From Dama dama (taxonomy: Eukaryota > Chordata > Mammalia > Artiodactyla > Cervidae): 64,000 nucleotides of DNA. The stretch lies in the NCBI RefSeq assembly GCF_033118175.1, contig NC_083710.1, positions 43,617,501 through 43,681,500 of the forward strand. Reading direction: 5' to 3'. How positions within the stretch are numbered: the first letter of the stretch is position 1; every line of letters starts with the position of its first letter. The position numbers and the translations under genes were made by a program. Of this stretch, positions 23,335 to 34,085 are shown piece after piece. The notes under the pieces were generated by a model, which was not told the DNA's origin, did no database searches, and saw only the letters and a list, made by a program, of their open reading frames with translations.

Positions 23335-23346
23335 TTTAGAGAAACC

Positions 23347-23447
23347 CACTCCAGTATTCTTGCCTGGAGAATCCCATGGACCGAGGAGCCTGGTGGGCTA
23401 CAGTCCACGGGGTCGCAAAGAGTCGGATACGACTGAGCGACTTCACT
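23347..23447 (+). mobile_element. 5' truncated Bov-A with 12-bp target-site duplication
   Basis: 101 bases of Bov-A 3' sequence, nearly identical to the consensus and still carrying several CpGs. Bounded by a perfect TTTAGAGAAACC at 23335-23346 and 23448-23459. It looks like one of the youngest insertions in the window. Confidence 0.96.
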
Positions 23448-23707
23448 TTTAGAGAAACCAGTCACTTAAAAATAAATGACTGAATGTAATTATTACATTT
23501 ATAGAAAAGTAACTTTCACAACCCCAGAAATAAAAGGGTATTGGTTGGTTTCTACCTACTACAAACCAAGATTCATTATAAATCAGTCAAGCTGATGTGG
23601 TAAACTATCTGAACGCTAAGATACAAACCACCCTAACTATCCATGTGAACACCATATGCAGGGCCTGGAACCAGCAGAAGCTATAAAATCAAAAAAGAAG
23701 TAGGGCA

Positions 23708-23735
23708 TATGTGTCTGTGTATGTATGTATGTATG

Positions 23736-23768
<33 letters not shown>

Positions 23769-23790
23769 ATGTGTGTGTATATATATATCT
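23708..23790. repeat. Compound (TATG)n/(TA)n/(TG)n microsatellite
   Basis: TATG units, then a TA run, a TG run, and a second TA run, without unique sequence between. Expected to be polymorphic. Confidence 0.92.
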
Positions 23791-25250
23791 CCCAATAAGC
23801 ATCCTGCATGTATTTATATATATGCACATATGATGATGGTTGTTTGGGTGATTCCAGCTTCCTACTTCTGTGTCTATTTCCTAATTCCTCACTTCACACA
23901 TTTGTTCAGGATACCACCCATATTAAGATCTTCCCATTCAAGGTTCAGGGAGTATCCTAGATGAATTAAAAACATTTCATAAACACAATTTCTCTTATTA
24001 TAAGAAAGAGAATGGATACTTAATTGTTGCTGGAAAGGGGTTATTTGTTCAAAATGGTTATTGATAGAATAAAGTATGAAAACTTGTTTCTATAATATCC
24101 TATAATAGCTCATTTAAGACTCATATCTCACACCTCCAATCCCCTTCCTTAACTTATAAAGAAAAGTGTGATAGTACTTACTTCCATGCAATGCCCGTAC
24201 TAGATTTTAGAAAGGTACAAACATGCAGATGTAGAAAGCATGTCTAATGTTCAAACAACAGATCTAGACTGTTCCTACAACAATTCCAGGGAAGCTATTT
24301 TTTTAACTGTTCTGTTCATTCACAGCAAGAAGATATTTCCAGCTGACTTGTTTGATTAAGCTAGCTGATAAGTTTTATTGCTCTCATGTAGACAATGAAG
24401 CAAATGCCTAATGGGGAAAATTGCATGGAGTCTGATTTGGAAGCAAAGTTGGCCTCTGGCTACTGAGTTGGGTCCAGCTGAGAAAACTAGTTCAACCCCA
24501 TATAAGTTCTGAAATGTAAAGGAAAAAAGAAAGACAGAAGATGGATATTTCATTAAGATAGATGAACTCAAAAAGAGCGGTGATGCAGAGAAAGTTAAGA
24601 AGGGAAATAGAGAATAAGCAGTGTTGCAATTATTACCAGCATAAAGCAAATTGCTCAGGGTCCCATAAATCTTTTCAGGTTCAATCCCCCATGCTTAACC
24701 AGATGATCTGCCTGGATCTCTGCACATGCATTTTGCCTCACTCTCTTCATTTATTTTCTCTTTAACTAAAAGGTACTCTAAGTTCAGTGTTGAAGCTTCT
24801 TGAGTAAAGTCATTCTGTTGTCAAAACACTGTTATTAAAGCAAATTCTGGATTGCTTCCAAAAGCAAAAAGTGAAAATAAACAGTTTCTTTTTGGACTGA
24901 AAAACATATTTAGAGATGCTTCAACAGCTAGTGTTACCTAGCTTCACTTATTCCTGCAGTGCTAATATTTTTAGACGAACTGAATTTATACCTATAACAC
25001 AACATCAAATAAGGATAGATTATCCCCCCCTTTACCTAGCCTTGTCTATTTCATTACACTTGTGGTTCTTTTGCGGAACTTCTCTTTTTCTGCACTAACA
25101 CAGACATTATCTTTTTAAAAGAGTATGCGAGATTACTTCCATATACCCTCATAAGATATTATTCCTGTGATCTTATTCCTAAAATTTAAATAAAAATATG
25201 CTACACTGATTTTCTGTCAGAGAAGAGAGTGCAATTATTGAGTTACCTTA
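23791..25250. other. Unassigned DNA
   Basis: No gene or named repeat. The 97-codon minus-strand frame (24356-24649) shows no domain. Confidence 0.45.
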
Positions 25251-25254
25251 AGTA

Positions 25255-25350
25255 CTGTGTAATCTCTCATAGTCACATTTTCTTCATCTCTAACAATGAG
25301 AGCAATAATCACACTTTTATCATAGGTTGTTGTAAGGATTAAAGCACTTA
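25255..25350 (+). mobile_element. MIR fragment
   Basis: Middle of MIR: 'cattttcttcatctctaaca' followed by 'ggttgttgtaaggattaaag'. Confidence 0.6.
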
Positions 25351-25416
25351 TTGTTAATAAGGAATATTGTGTTCACCCATAGCAAGTACTCATCTAAGTG
25401 TCGTTCTTATTGCTAT

Positions 25417-25615
25417 GGACTTCCCTCGTAACTCATACGGTAAAGCATCCACCTGCAAAGCAGGATACTTGGATTCGATCCCTGGGTAGGGAAGAGAAGG
25501 AAATGGCAGCCCACTCCAGTATTCTTGCCTGGAGAATTCCATAGACAGAGGAGCCTGCTGGGCTATGGTCCATAGGGTCGCAAAGAGCTGGACACAACTG
25601 AAACGACTTAGCATG
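25417..25615 (+). mobile_element. Bov-tA SINE
   Basis: Complete-looking copy from ggacttccctcgtaactcat to the tail near gacttagcatgc. It lacks about 10 bases after 'gggtagggaag' compared with most copies. No clear target-site duplication. Confidence 0.92.
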
Positions 25616-26035
25616 CAGGCCCATACCTTATATCTTGACAGCATTTGACACCCTGACCCTCTTTCATTTAGTTGAATTCTGCCCATTTCATTCTTTTTCC
25701 ATTATTCTGTAAATCTTTTTTTTTAGAATTCTGTTTTATTAGGTGGACATACTGAAAACTTCAGCCTGGGAAACAGCTTTTTAGCCAGCTCTTAGGGACT
25801 GTTCCCTCTTCTGTCCATCTTTGCATTCACAACTCTACAATCTTGCTTCTGTGTATAATCCTTAAATATCAGTGCTTATTTTCCTATGTTGTTGTTTTCC
25901 TCTTTTGTCCTCTTCTCCCTTAAGACCTCTTGCAGGACAAGTGTTCAATTACCATTTATTACCATTTACCTCTGATGGTCCTCAAACATCTGCTTCCAGA
26001 CAGGAAGACATACTTTACCAATACTAGATTTCTCA
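25616..26035. other. Unassigned DNA
   Basis: Nothing named. It may be further L2 sequence continuous with the next entry, too diverged to be sure. Confidence 0.4.
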
Positions 26036-26345
26036 AATTGAATATGTCCCAAACACCTCAACCTCAACATGTTCAAAGTTGAACCATGATGTCTAACCTC
26101 CATTCCCCAAATCAATCCTCTTTCTATGTCCCCTTGCTCAGTAAAGAGAAATAATACCCACTCAACTGCCCAAGCCATATCTGGAGGTAATCTTTGAATC
26201 ATCCTTCTCACTCAAACACAATATACAATCAGGTATCAAATGCCATTGACTTGTATACCTCTCAAGCCTGCCATTTTATCCTTATTCACTGCCAGTATTT
26301 TAGCCCATGTGACATTATTTCCTGAATTCTGATCAGTGCCAACTC
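26036..26345 (+). mobile_element. L2 LINE fragment
   Basis: Matches the order of the L2 coding/3' region by eye: 'ctcaacctcaacatgttcaa', 'caactgcccaagccatatct', 'tctttgaatcatccttctca', 'tatacctctcaagcctgcc'. The minus-strand 81-codon frame here is not a gene. Confidence 0.65.
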
Positions 26346-26389
26346 CTATCTTACCTCTCTATATACTAAGATAGGAATAAATGTTTCAA

Positions 26390-26580
26390 AGAAGTTAAAG
26401 ATCAGGATTCCTTTTTCACTACCATAATTGTGTGATCTTGAGCAAACTAATTATTTTTCTGTTTTAATTTCTTCAGTTGTAAAATGAGTGCAACTAATGT
26501 TTTATGCTGGAAGGATTAAATGAGATATTGCATAAGAACTTAGACGTACTTAGTGTACAACATTTGTTCATTCTGACTTC
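26390..26580 (+). mobile_element. MIR SINE
   Basis: Sense-order MIR motifs: 'attgtgtgatcttgagcaaa', 'cttcagttgtaaaatgagtg', 'ggaaggattaaatgagatat'. Confidence 0.7.
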
Positions 26581-26809
26581 AGTAACTGTTCTTTATCATT
26601 GTTTTTCTACATTTGATTATGTCAACTCTTCACACTAAAAACATTTGATAAGTTCTAACTGCAATTAAGAATTATGTTTACATTTTCTAGTTTAGTTGAT
26701 AATTGATCTTTTCACAATTTCAGCCTCAAAACTCTATCTCCTTTATTCTGAACTTGTTGCTATATGCACCATATCCAGTTTTTGTTGTTGTTGTTTAGCT
26801 ACTCTTTCA

Positions 26810-26925
26810 TGCCACTCTCATCCACCCCAGGTCTTGGCACATGCTGTTCCATTTTCACTTCCATCTTTTCCAGTTGAATCCTACTGGATTTGCATCTTTT
26901 AAATTTCATCTTAAAAATGTTAATG
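26810..26925 (+). mobile_element. Possible L2 fragment
   Basis: 'cttggcacatgctgttcc' and 'gttgaatcctactggatttg' follow the L2 3' order. It may be a continuation of 26036-26345 interrupted by the MIR. Diverged. Confidence 0.45.
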
Positions 26926-26934
26926 ATAGGCAAG

Positions 26935-27110
26935 GTTTGCTGTATGCTTATATTGTACCAAACACTGAGCAAAGATTTACAGAAATGTTTTCATTTAAAT
27001 TCCTCAAAATAACTCCATGAGAGAGGAAGATTTTCCCAAGCTCCAATAGAGTAATAAATAGATACCCTGGCTATGAAATCTCTTGCTACTCTACACTTAA
27101 CAGAAATAAC
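26935..27110 (-). mobile_element. MIR SINE
   Basis: Reversed MIR: 'ttgtaccaaacactgagcaa', 'attcctcaaaataactccat', 'gagagaggaagattttccc'. Confidence 0.6.
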
Positions 27111-27199
27111 ACAATGCAAATGCTTGCTTAATTTTCTTCCTACTTCTCCTGTGATGTCCATGAGTAGAGAGACTTTAATATAATTTGGGCATTTGTGTC

Positions 27200-27408
27200 C
27201 ATTCCCTGCTGGCTCAGTGGTAAAGACTCCACTTGCAATGCAGGAGACTCAGGAGATGAGAGTTCGATCCCTGGGTTGGAAGATCCCCTAGTGAAGAAAA
27301 TGGCAACCCACTCCAGTGTTCTTGCCTGGAAAATCCCATGGACAGAGGAGCTAAGTGGGCTACAGTCCATGGGGTCACAAGGAGTAGGACACGACTGGGT
27401 TACTGAGT
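27200..27408 (+). mobile_element. Bov-tA SINE, expanded-head variant
   Basis: Full copy. Between the A-box and B-box regions it has about nine extra bases (cag gagactcaggagatgag) compared with the standard head seen at 5988. The same type of expansion occurs at 36136 and 54748. Confidence 0.92.
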
Positions 27409-27656
27409 CCGGCACCCATTTAAACACAATTGTGTTACATAGTAATGGCACAATAAACCTTTGAGTCAGGAAGACATAAGTAAGTATGTTACTATGTCTC
27501 AGATACTGTACCTGAGTTTGCTTTTCCTAAGAATCTCTATTTTACAAAAGAGAAAACTGAAGTCAAGAGAGCATCTAGAATTTACTATCTAGCAGCCATA
27601 GTGATTGTAAGAGACAGTATTTATTTTCAAAGCTGTCAGTTGCAAAAGTCCATGTA

Positions 27657-27889
27657 ATTCCCAAATTTCAATCCCAGTGGAAGTTTAGGATTAGCAGATG
27701 TCAACTATTATATATAGGATGGATAAACAACAAAGTCCTACTGAATAGTACAGGGAACTATATTCAACATCCTGTGATAAACCATAATGGAAAAGAATAT
27801 GGAAAACAATGTATATGTATTATAACTGAGTCACTTTGCTATACAGCAGAAATTAAATACATTGCAAATTAACTGTAATGAAAAATTTT
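27657..27889 (+). mobile_element. 5' truncated L1 3' end with 12-bp target-site duplication
   Basis: Artiodactyl-type L1 3' UTR: 'caacaaagtcctactgaata', 'gtacagggaactatattcaa', 'gagtcactttgctatacagc', then an A/T-rich tail. Bounded by a perfect AAAGTCCATGTA at 27645-27656 and 27890-27901. This gives exact borders of a 233-base insertion that needed L1, not BovB, machinery. Confidence 0.9.
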
Positions 27890-27952
27890 AAAGTCCATGT
27901 AGAAATTCTTTTCTTATTTAAACTTCTGCAGAAGTAGTCCTTGTAATGGTAT

Positions 27953-28228
27953 GCTGCTGCTGCTGCTAAGCCGCTTCAGTCGTGTCCGACTCCGTGCGAC
28001 CCCATAGATGGCAGCCCACCAGGCTCCCCCGTCCCTGGGATTCTCCAGGCAAGAACACTGGAGTGGGTTGCCATTTCCTTCTCCAATGCGTGAAAGTGAA
28101 AAGTGAAAGTGAAGTCGCTCAGTCGAGCCCGACTCCTAGCGACCCCATGGACTGCAGCCTACCAGGCTCCTCCATCCATGGGATTTTCCAGGCAAGAGTA
28201 CTGGAGTGGGGTGCCATTGCCTCCTCCA
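27953..28228 (-). mobile_element. Bov-A2 SINE with 11-bp target-site duplication
   Basis: Full reversed dimer with a (GCT)n tail. It is very close to consensus. Bounded by a perfect TGTAATGGTAT at 27942-27952 and 28229-28239. It inserted only ~50 bases from the L1 piece. Confidence 0.97.
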
Positions 28229-28239
28229 TGTAATGGTAT

Positions 28240-28849
28240 AATTGAGGCTTAAGTCAGTGACTGTGCTTGATTTGGAATAATCTATCGGCATGCCATTAAC
28301 CAAGCCTGTTCAGGACACAACTGCTAAATGACTATGATGTGGGTTTAAAAGTAACTAGATTATAGGTCAAAGTAAGACTACAGGGACTATATTCTAACAA
28401 ACCAGGTTAGGCAAAAACAGATTTCTAGTGTTAACTGCTGTTTATTTAATTTATCGTAATTAGTGGTATTAAATTTAGTTCTTAATGCCTGTCATATTCT
28501 ATTAGAATTAAAGCTAAAGTGCTAGAAACCATTTTGAGGTCATCATTTATGAAGTAAATATTCCACAGACCTTCTGTAACCAAGAGTTATTTTGGGGAAA
28601 AAAAAGGTTAAAAAAATTAAACTATGTTATAGCGTTTCTGCCCAGTTTCTTGGCTGTGCCCTCATTACTTCTTTTGGGAATCTGTTTTTATCATATTTTA
28701 AAAACATATTTCACAGTCAAAGTTAAAGGGAAGAGAAAAGAGAAATAAAACAGAAAAGCAAATAGTGATTGCAATACAGATTTAAAACTAATTTGCTAAG
28801 AAATCCGTGGTCTAAATGTAAGGCACCTAAGAAAACCCCAAACTGAAAA
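28240..28849. other. Unassigned AT-rich DNA
   Basis: No gene or named repeat. Confidence 0.5.
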
Positions 28850-29062
28850 ACATCCATCCCACTAGTGGGAACCTACTATATAGCACAGGGAACTTAGCTC
28901 AGTGCTTTGTGGTGATCTAGATGGATGGGGTGGGGGTGTGGAAGAGAGATCTAAGACCGGTGGGGGTGGGGGGATATATGTATGCATATCACAGACACAC
29001 TTCATTGTACAGCACAAGCTAACATGATATTGAAAAGTAACTATACCTCCAATAAAATCAAG
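28850..29062 (+). mobile_element. L1 3' end fragment
   Basis: L1 3' UTR of another subtype: 'acctactatatagcacaggg', a G-rich tract at 28920-28975, 'attgtacagcacaagctaac', and a terminal 'ctccaataaaatca'. It belongs to the same kind of sequence as the reversed copy at 14531-15136. Confidence 0.8.
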
Positions 29063-29093
29063 TACAACCATCATTGCATGAATTTATGGTCAG

Positions 29094-29778
29094 TCAGAAA
29101 ACTAAGATCATAGCATCTGGTCCCATCACTTCATGAGGAATAGATGCAGAAACAGTGGAAACAGTGTCAGACTTTATTTTCCTGGGCTCCAAAATCACTG
29201 CAGATGGTGATTGCAGCCATGAAATTAAAAGACGCTTGCTCCATGGAAGGAAAGTTATGACCAACCTAGATAGCATGTTAAAAAACAGAGACATTACTTT
29301 GCCAACAAAGGTCCGTCTCATCAAGGCTATGGTTTTGCCAGTGGTCATGTACGGATGTGAGAGTTGGACTGTGAAGAAAGCTGAGCGCCAAAAAATTGAT
29401 GCTTTTGAACTGTGGTGTTGGAGAAGACTCTTGAGAATCCCTTGGAGTGCAAGGAGATCCAACCAGTCCATCCTAATGGAGATCAGTCCTGGGTGTTCAC
29501 TGGAAGGACTGATGCTGAAGCTGAAACTCCGATACTTTGGTCACCTCATGTGAAGAGTTGACTCATTGGAAAAGACTCTGATGCTGGGAGGGGTTGGGGG
29601 CAGGAGGAGAAGGGGACGACAGAGGATGAGATGGCTGGATGGCATCACTGACTCGATGGACATGAGTTTGAGTAAACTCCGGGAATTGGTGATGGACAGG
29701 GAGGCCTGGCGTGCTGCAATTCATGGGGTCGCAAAGAATCGGACACGACTGAGCGACTGAACTGAACTGAACTGAATC
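29094..29778 (+). mobile_element. BovB 3' end, 5' truncated, relatively young
   Basis: 685 bases of BovB from the end of the RT region to the 3' terminus, finishing in about four ACTGA units (29758-29777). It is close to the BovB consensus and retains several CpGs. No clear target-site duplication. Confidence 0.96.
29155..29760 (+). pseudogene. BovB ORF C-terminus, one in-frame stop
   Basis: Reads as the C-terminal domain of the BovB polyprotein, downstream of the RT catalytic core. It includes the conserved block with CESWTVKKAE and the terminal 'RRRGRQRMRWLDG' block. The frame is open from 29155 to 29550, where TGA (29551-29553) replaces a conserved Arg codon, CGA in other BovB copies: a CpG transition. 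It then stays in frame to a natural stop at 29761. Without RT or endonuclease domains it is inactive. Confidence 0.9.
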
Positions 29779-31879
29779 CTATAGACTAGGACTTCTTTTA
29801 AATCTCCAAAGAAGTTCATATTACGTCTTAGACATTCTGCTATAATTTTGATTTCCTGGAAGGTTAGATGAATATCTAATTTATGTATGATATATTGAAA
29901 TGCTTATTAACTAAATAATATTTCCTAGAAGATCAGTTTCATCTCTTAATTACAAGTATTTTGGCTTTATTATTTCTAATGGAGAATAAAACATGGGCAT
30001 GCAATGGGGCTTGATGCCTATAAACCCTGACTCACAATCATAACCTGTATGCTATGGAACTGGCACTAGATTTCAGGAACAGTGTTTAAAGTTACACCAT
30101 TTTATAAGTATTATGATTCAAAGCTTTTATTGTCTCGAAATCTGGTAGTGAAGCTTATGGCTGGGTTCTGGTATGGTTCACCAAAAGACACAATTCCTTT
30201 GTTATTACAGGATGCCTCCAAATCCAAGAGTCACTTGTGTTAAATCAATTCATCATATTATTTATGTCTTCAAGTTTCCTAATTCACTTTTTGCTATTGA
30301 TTTTTGGATTTTGCTTTTGACCTGTAAGATTCTACATGGCCTCTGCACATTTAAATAACTATTCAAAATTCCCTGGTTGGTCTTTGGGAGCAGAGCCGGC
30401 TCTGTGAGCTGCTCCTAAGTCTTGTGTCATTATGATTACCCCCTAGGCTTTTCTATCTATTGCTCCTTCTACCTTCAGAATTAATAGATGAGGAAGATTA
30501 GGTCAATTGGCATTTCTGAGGCAAGCCTGAATTAATTTTCTTTGGCTTGTCTTGTTGAATTTCACACTCCCTGAACATTTCTCACTGATAAGCAGATTAT
30601 GATGCTGGCTCATGTTCAGGGTAGCAACTCCAAATGTGTTTACAGAGTTGTATTGTTACCTTTTATCACCATCAACTGCAGTGAGCATTATCATTTATAA
30701 AGTTAAAGCTCTTCATTTTAAATTTGTGTCAAGAGGCTAATATAACTGTGATTTTAATTACTGAAAATCATTTTCAAATTAATGGAAAATTTTGCAGTGG
30801 GAGATGTGTAGGAACCCAGAGACAATCAGCTTGGCCTTTACCTTAGGTGTTGCCCTCCGTAAGAGATATTAACATAATCCTTGTTTTCTAGATCAGAGGC
30901 TTTCAAAGGAGGGTCTATGAAACGTATAAGTCAAAAGAGGAGTTCCTGGGGATTTTTATTGAAACAAGTTATGGTAAATCAAACTTGCAAATAGTGAAAA
31001 TAATTTTTTAACTTTCTACTTAGAGTAGCTGCATAGAGAGAATAATCATAAAAAACCACTGGTTTCAATGTTTATGAAATCATTGGTGTCATTAAGCAGA
31101 AAATTTTGAATAGAGTCATAGAAGAAAGTCACATTGCAAGAGGTTTGGGAGAGAAAGAAAGAGGACCTGGTAGAAAAAGCATATTGATCATTTAAAAAAT
31201 ATGTTTGTGAAATGAATATAAAGACAACTACAGAGTACTGGAGGTTAAAATAATTTATTAGCTTGTTAAAATGGGATGGAATTTGAATCATTGTGGGTAA
31301 TAGTGTAATAGAGGAAGTATAAAGTGAACATTCCATAAAACTATCCTAAAATAGTGAGAGTAACGAATAGTGAGAGTGTAAACTGGCTCTGTAAGTAGGT
31401 GTAAAGGCCAAGTAATGTAGGTTAATCTTGGAAAGATGGAGAGACACTGTACTCAGGCTATTTCTTTTAAAGTTACCAAAGGGACATAGAAAGTGACTGT
31501 GAAATGGAGCAAGATCTTATGGTTCTTGTCCCCCATGCCCTCTGCCTGTCTTTTGTCTGTGGAAAAACTTTAGCCAAAGAATAAGTTTAATCAGAGAAGT
31601 GAGAAAATGCAGAAACACAGGAAAATAGTCAGTGGAGACCAAATAATGATGGTTTAGTCATTAAGCATAGTCAAGGACCTGTCGTTTCTTCTCAAATGCT
31701 ATAGATCATATTCTGAGCCATAGCCTGTGTGAGCTGTTTTGCAGATACTAAAACCCTCACTAGGTGGAAGAAGTTAGCAACATGATGAGCAGACTATAGC
31801 AATGACATTGACAGTCACAATCTGAGAATTGGCCTCAAAGAAATGGACAAACCATTAATTAAAATTTATGGTTTTAATT
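29779..31879. other. Unassigned DNA
   Basis: No gene recognised. A GC-richer patch at 30375-30420 looks LTR-like but is too short to call. A 12-base direct repeat AATAGTGAGAGT occurs at 31350-31361 and 31366-31377. The upstream part of the LTR in the next entry may begin before 31880. Confidence 0.4.
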
Positions 31880-32175
31880 AAATTGTTTTAATTGTACTTA
31901 AAACAGTCTAGATGATGTTGATCAGACCACCAATGACTGATTTCAAGAAGACTGTCAGAGCTGATTGTGTTGTTTCTGTATGTAGCCCCCTCCCTCAACC
32001 TATAAAAGTTCTTGTCCATTGCTTTTAGGGGTGGGGGGATATCTGCCTTTGACCAGGATTCTGCCCTCTCCCTCGCCAGTTGCTGGCAATCAAAAGAAAG
32101 CAAACTTTCCTTTCCACCAACCTGGCCTCTTCATTGGTCTTTTGAGCAGCTAGCCCCTGGACCCCACTTTTGGTT
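31880..32175 (+). mobile_element. Probable solo LTR of an endogenous retrovirus
   Basis: Seen: a TATA box TATAAAAG at 32001-32008, about 85 bases later a degraded polyadenylation signal AATCAA near 32088-32093, then a pyrimidine-rich U5-like stretch ending near 'cttttgagcagc' and 'accccacttttggtta'. This order fits U3-R-U5 of an artiodactyl ERV LTR. No gag, pol or env sequence is nearby and no second LTR was found, so it is likely a solo LTR. The exact 5' border is unknown. Confidence 0.5.
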
Positions 32176-32481
32176 AAAATAGAAACTGCAGGACAAGAAA
32201 AAACTGTGTAAGTTAGCTTTTAGAAACTTTATTTACAAGGCCACACACAGTATCTTCCAATGATCAATTCTTTTTTAAGGCCTCACATACCCTCAACACA
32301 ATTTGACTGGAAAAACAGTCCCTCTCCCAGAAAAACTTTTTTTACTTAGTTTCTAGGGCACTTCTGTCCCCAGTTTGCCACCTACCTTATTGGCCACTTC
32401 TCTGTGTACTCCGGGGGCTCCCCTCCTATCACTGAAAGTACACTTGTCTCAAGGCCCTGTTCATGGATCTCTTCTCTCACA
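32176..32481. other. Unassigned DNA
   Basis: Moderately GC-rich near 32380-32470. No recognised content. Confidence 0.45.
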
Positions 32482-32540
32482 GGCTACAGTCCATGGGGTC
32501 GCCAAAAGTTGGACACGACTGAGCAACTTCACTTCACTAC
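32482..32540 (+). mobile_element. Bov-A 3' tip
   Basis: Only the last ~59 bases of a Bov-A element (aggctacagtccatggggtc ... gactgagcaacttcact). Severely 5' truncated. No target-site duplication recognised. Confidence 0.85.
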
Positions 32541-32569
32541 TATAGCCAATATCAATGATAATAAAAGTA

Positions 32570-32755
32570 ATCATTACTATGTATTTTGTGCTTGGCTCTT
32601 TATGTGCATTTGAACCTCACTGCAATATATTTTAGAAAATAAGGGTCAGAGGAGCTAAACATTTATCCCTAAATCAGAGAGGAAGCAGTTGACAGGAAGG
32701 AAATTCAGTATTACTTACTATGAGCCTGGATTCCTAACCATTGAGACAAAATACA
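32570..32755 (-). mobile_element. MIR SINE
   Basis: Reversed MIR: 'ttactatgtattttgtgctt', 'gaacctcactgcaat', 'aaaataagggtcagaggagc', 'gagcctggattcctaacca'. Confidence 0.7.
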
Positions 32756-33839
32756 GAGTTGGTATGTCAGGTGGAATTTGGGCAGTGTAGGTAAATACAT
32801 TTTTGAAAAATCTTGCTATGAACTAGATCCCTTACAAGTTTCTGCATTCACAACATGTTTCATTCCTTTTCTTCTGAGTTCAAACATCACCCCAGATATC
32901 TCAGTTGCTATTTTTATTACATCTTTCTTAGGTCTCTCAGATATTGTGAAGGTGGAGTGCCTCAGATGATAAAGGTAGTCACTTTTACTTACAAAACCTC
33001 CCATATATTAATATTATATTTTTCAAAAGCAATAAAAAACATCATGGCAGAAGTTTGTGATAATAGAGAAACGGTTTAAGCAGTTTAACTACTTGTAACT
33101 TTTAAATGAAAGATAATTGTTGCATTTTAAAATAATAATAAAGATACAGAAATAGCATTGTTTAAGTGATTAAAAATTACAATTTAAGATATAGTATTAT
33201 AGTATTTTTCAGGTATATTTGCAGAACATTCTATGTCATATTAATAATTGTCTCCTTACTTAAATACATGGTGTTAATGAAAAAACTAGTGTCCAACTGT
33301 GGCATTTGCCTCTTTCTAAAACACCTAGTAATCAGCGTATGTAGCTGAATTTTCTGTTGCAAGGAAGAAAGAGAACTGTATCTTTTTCTTAGGGGCTATT
33401 TCACAATCACCTGATTAGTGGAAATTATGATAAGCTTCTTCCAGGCAGATGGTGTCTGAACATCCCATCAAATGACACCGGGGACAACACTGGCAATGAG
33501 AGTCACACATTGCTTTAAGAGCAAATGTGAAGATGAAGGCTAAATGAACAAAGGTGTCAAGGTCTTATTCATGCCCTGGATTCTGTGCTAATTCTGAACA
33601 AATCATACCTTTTGTCCATGTTATAATCGTATTTCATACCCATTAGATATCTGTCAATTTGTGGAGTTACAGGATTTTAAAACTAAGGCATGGACAGGGT
33701 GAGGGCTGTTCATAAATTATAAATGACCACTCTACTCTGAAAAATTCATGTCATGTGTTATTGGAGAAAGTAATTTTATTGTCTTGGCAAATAAAGCCTT
33801 GAATTCTAGAAATAGTATAGTTTTTCACTATTTCCCACT
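32756..33839. other. Unassigned AT-rich DNA
   Basis: No gene or named repeat. Confidence 0.5.
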
Positions 33840-34085
33840 CAGTTAGAATGACCTTTCTTGGCCTGTTGAAAGGTGGTTCATCCTTCACCTCATGCTAATG
33901 CTTGTCTTTTTGGTTTTCTCAACTGACTGCAATAACTCTTTCCACAGAATGTGCATAATACATAATCATGGCTCTCTTTATGGCATTGCTATATACTACC
34001 TTATATAATTACTTGTGCACTGAGTTCCTCCGTCTTTTCTACCTAGAAATGTTCTTGAGGGTAGAGAAGGAATGTTTAACTACTT
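33840..34085 (+). mobile_element. Possible L2 fragment
   Basis: 'tatggcattgctatatacta' followed by 'ttacttgtgcactgagttcc' and 'ctagaaatgttcttgagggt' follow the L2 terminal order. Diverged. Confidence 0.45.

Noticed and set aside
30365..30425. LTR-like patch 'gtctttgggagcagagccgg'
   Set aside because: Resembles the U5 end of some LTRs, but no TATA box or polyadenylation signal is found at the right distance.
30890..30975. MER5/MER20-like start 'cagaggctttcaaa'
   Set aside because: The similarity stops after a few bases; not enough to call.
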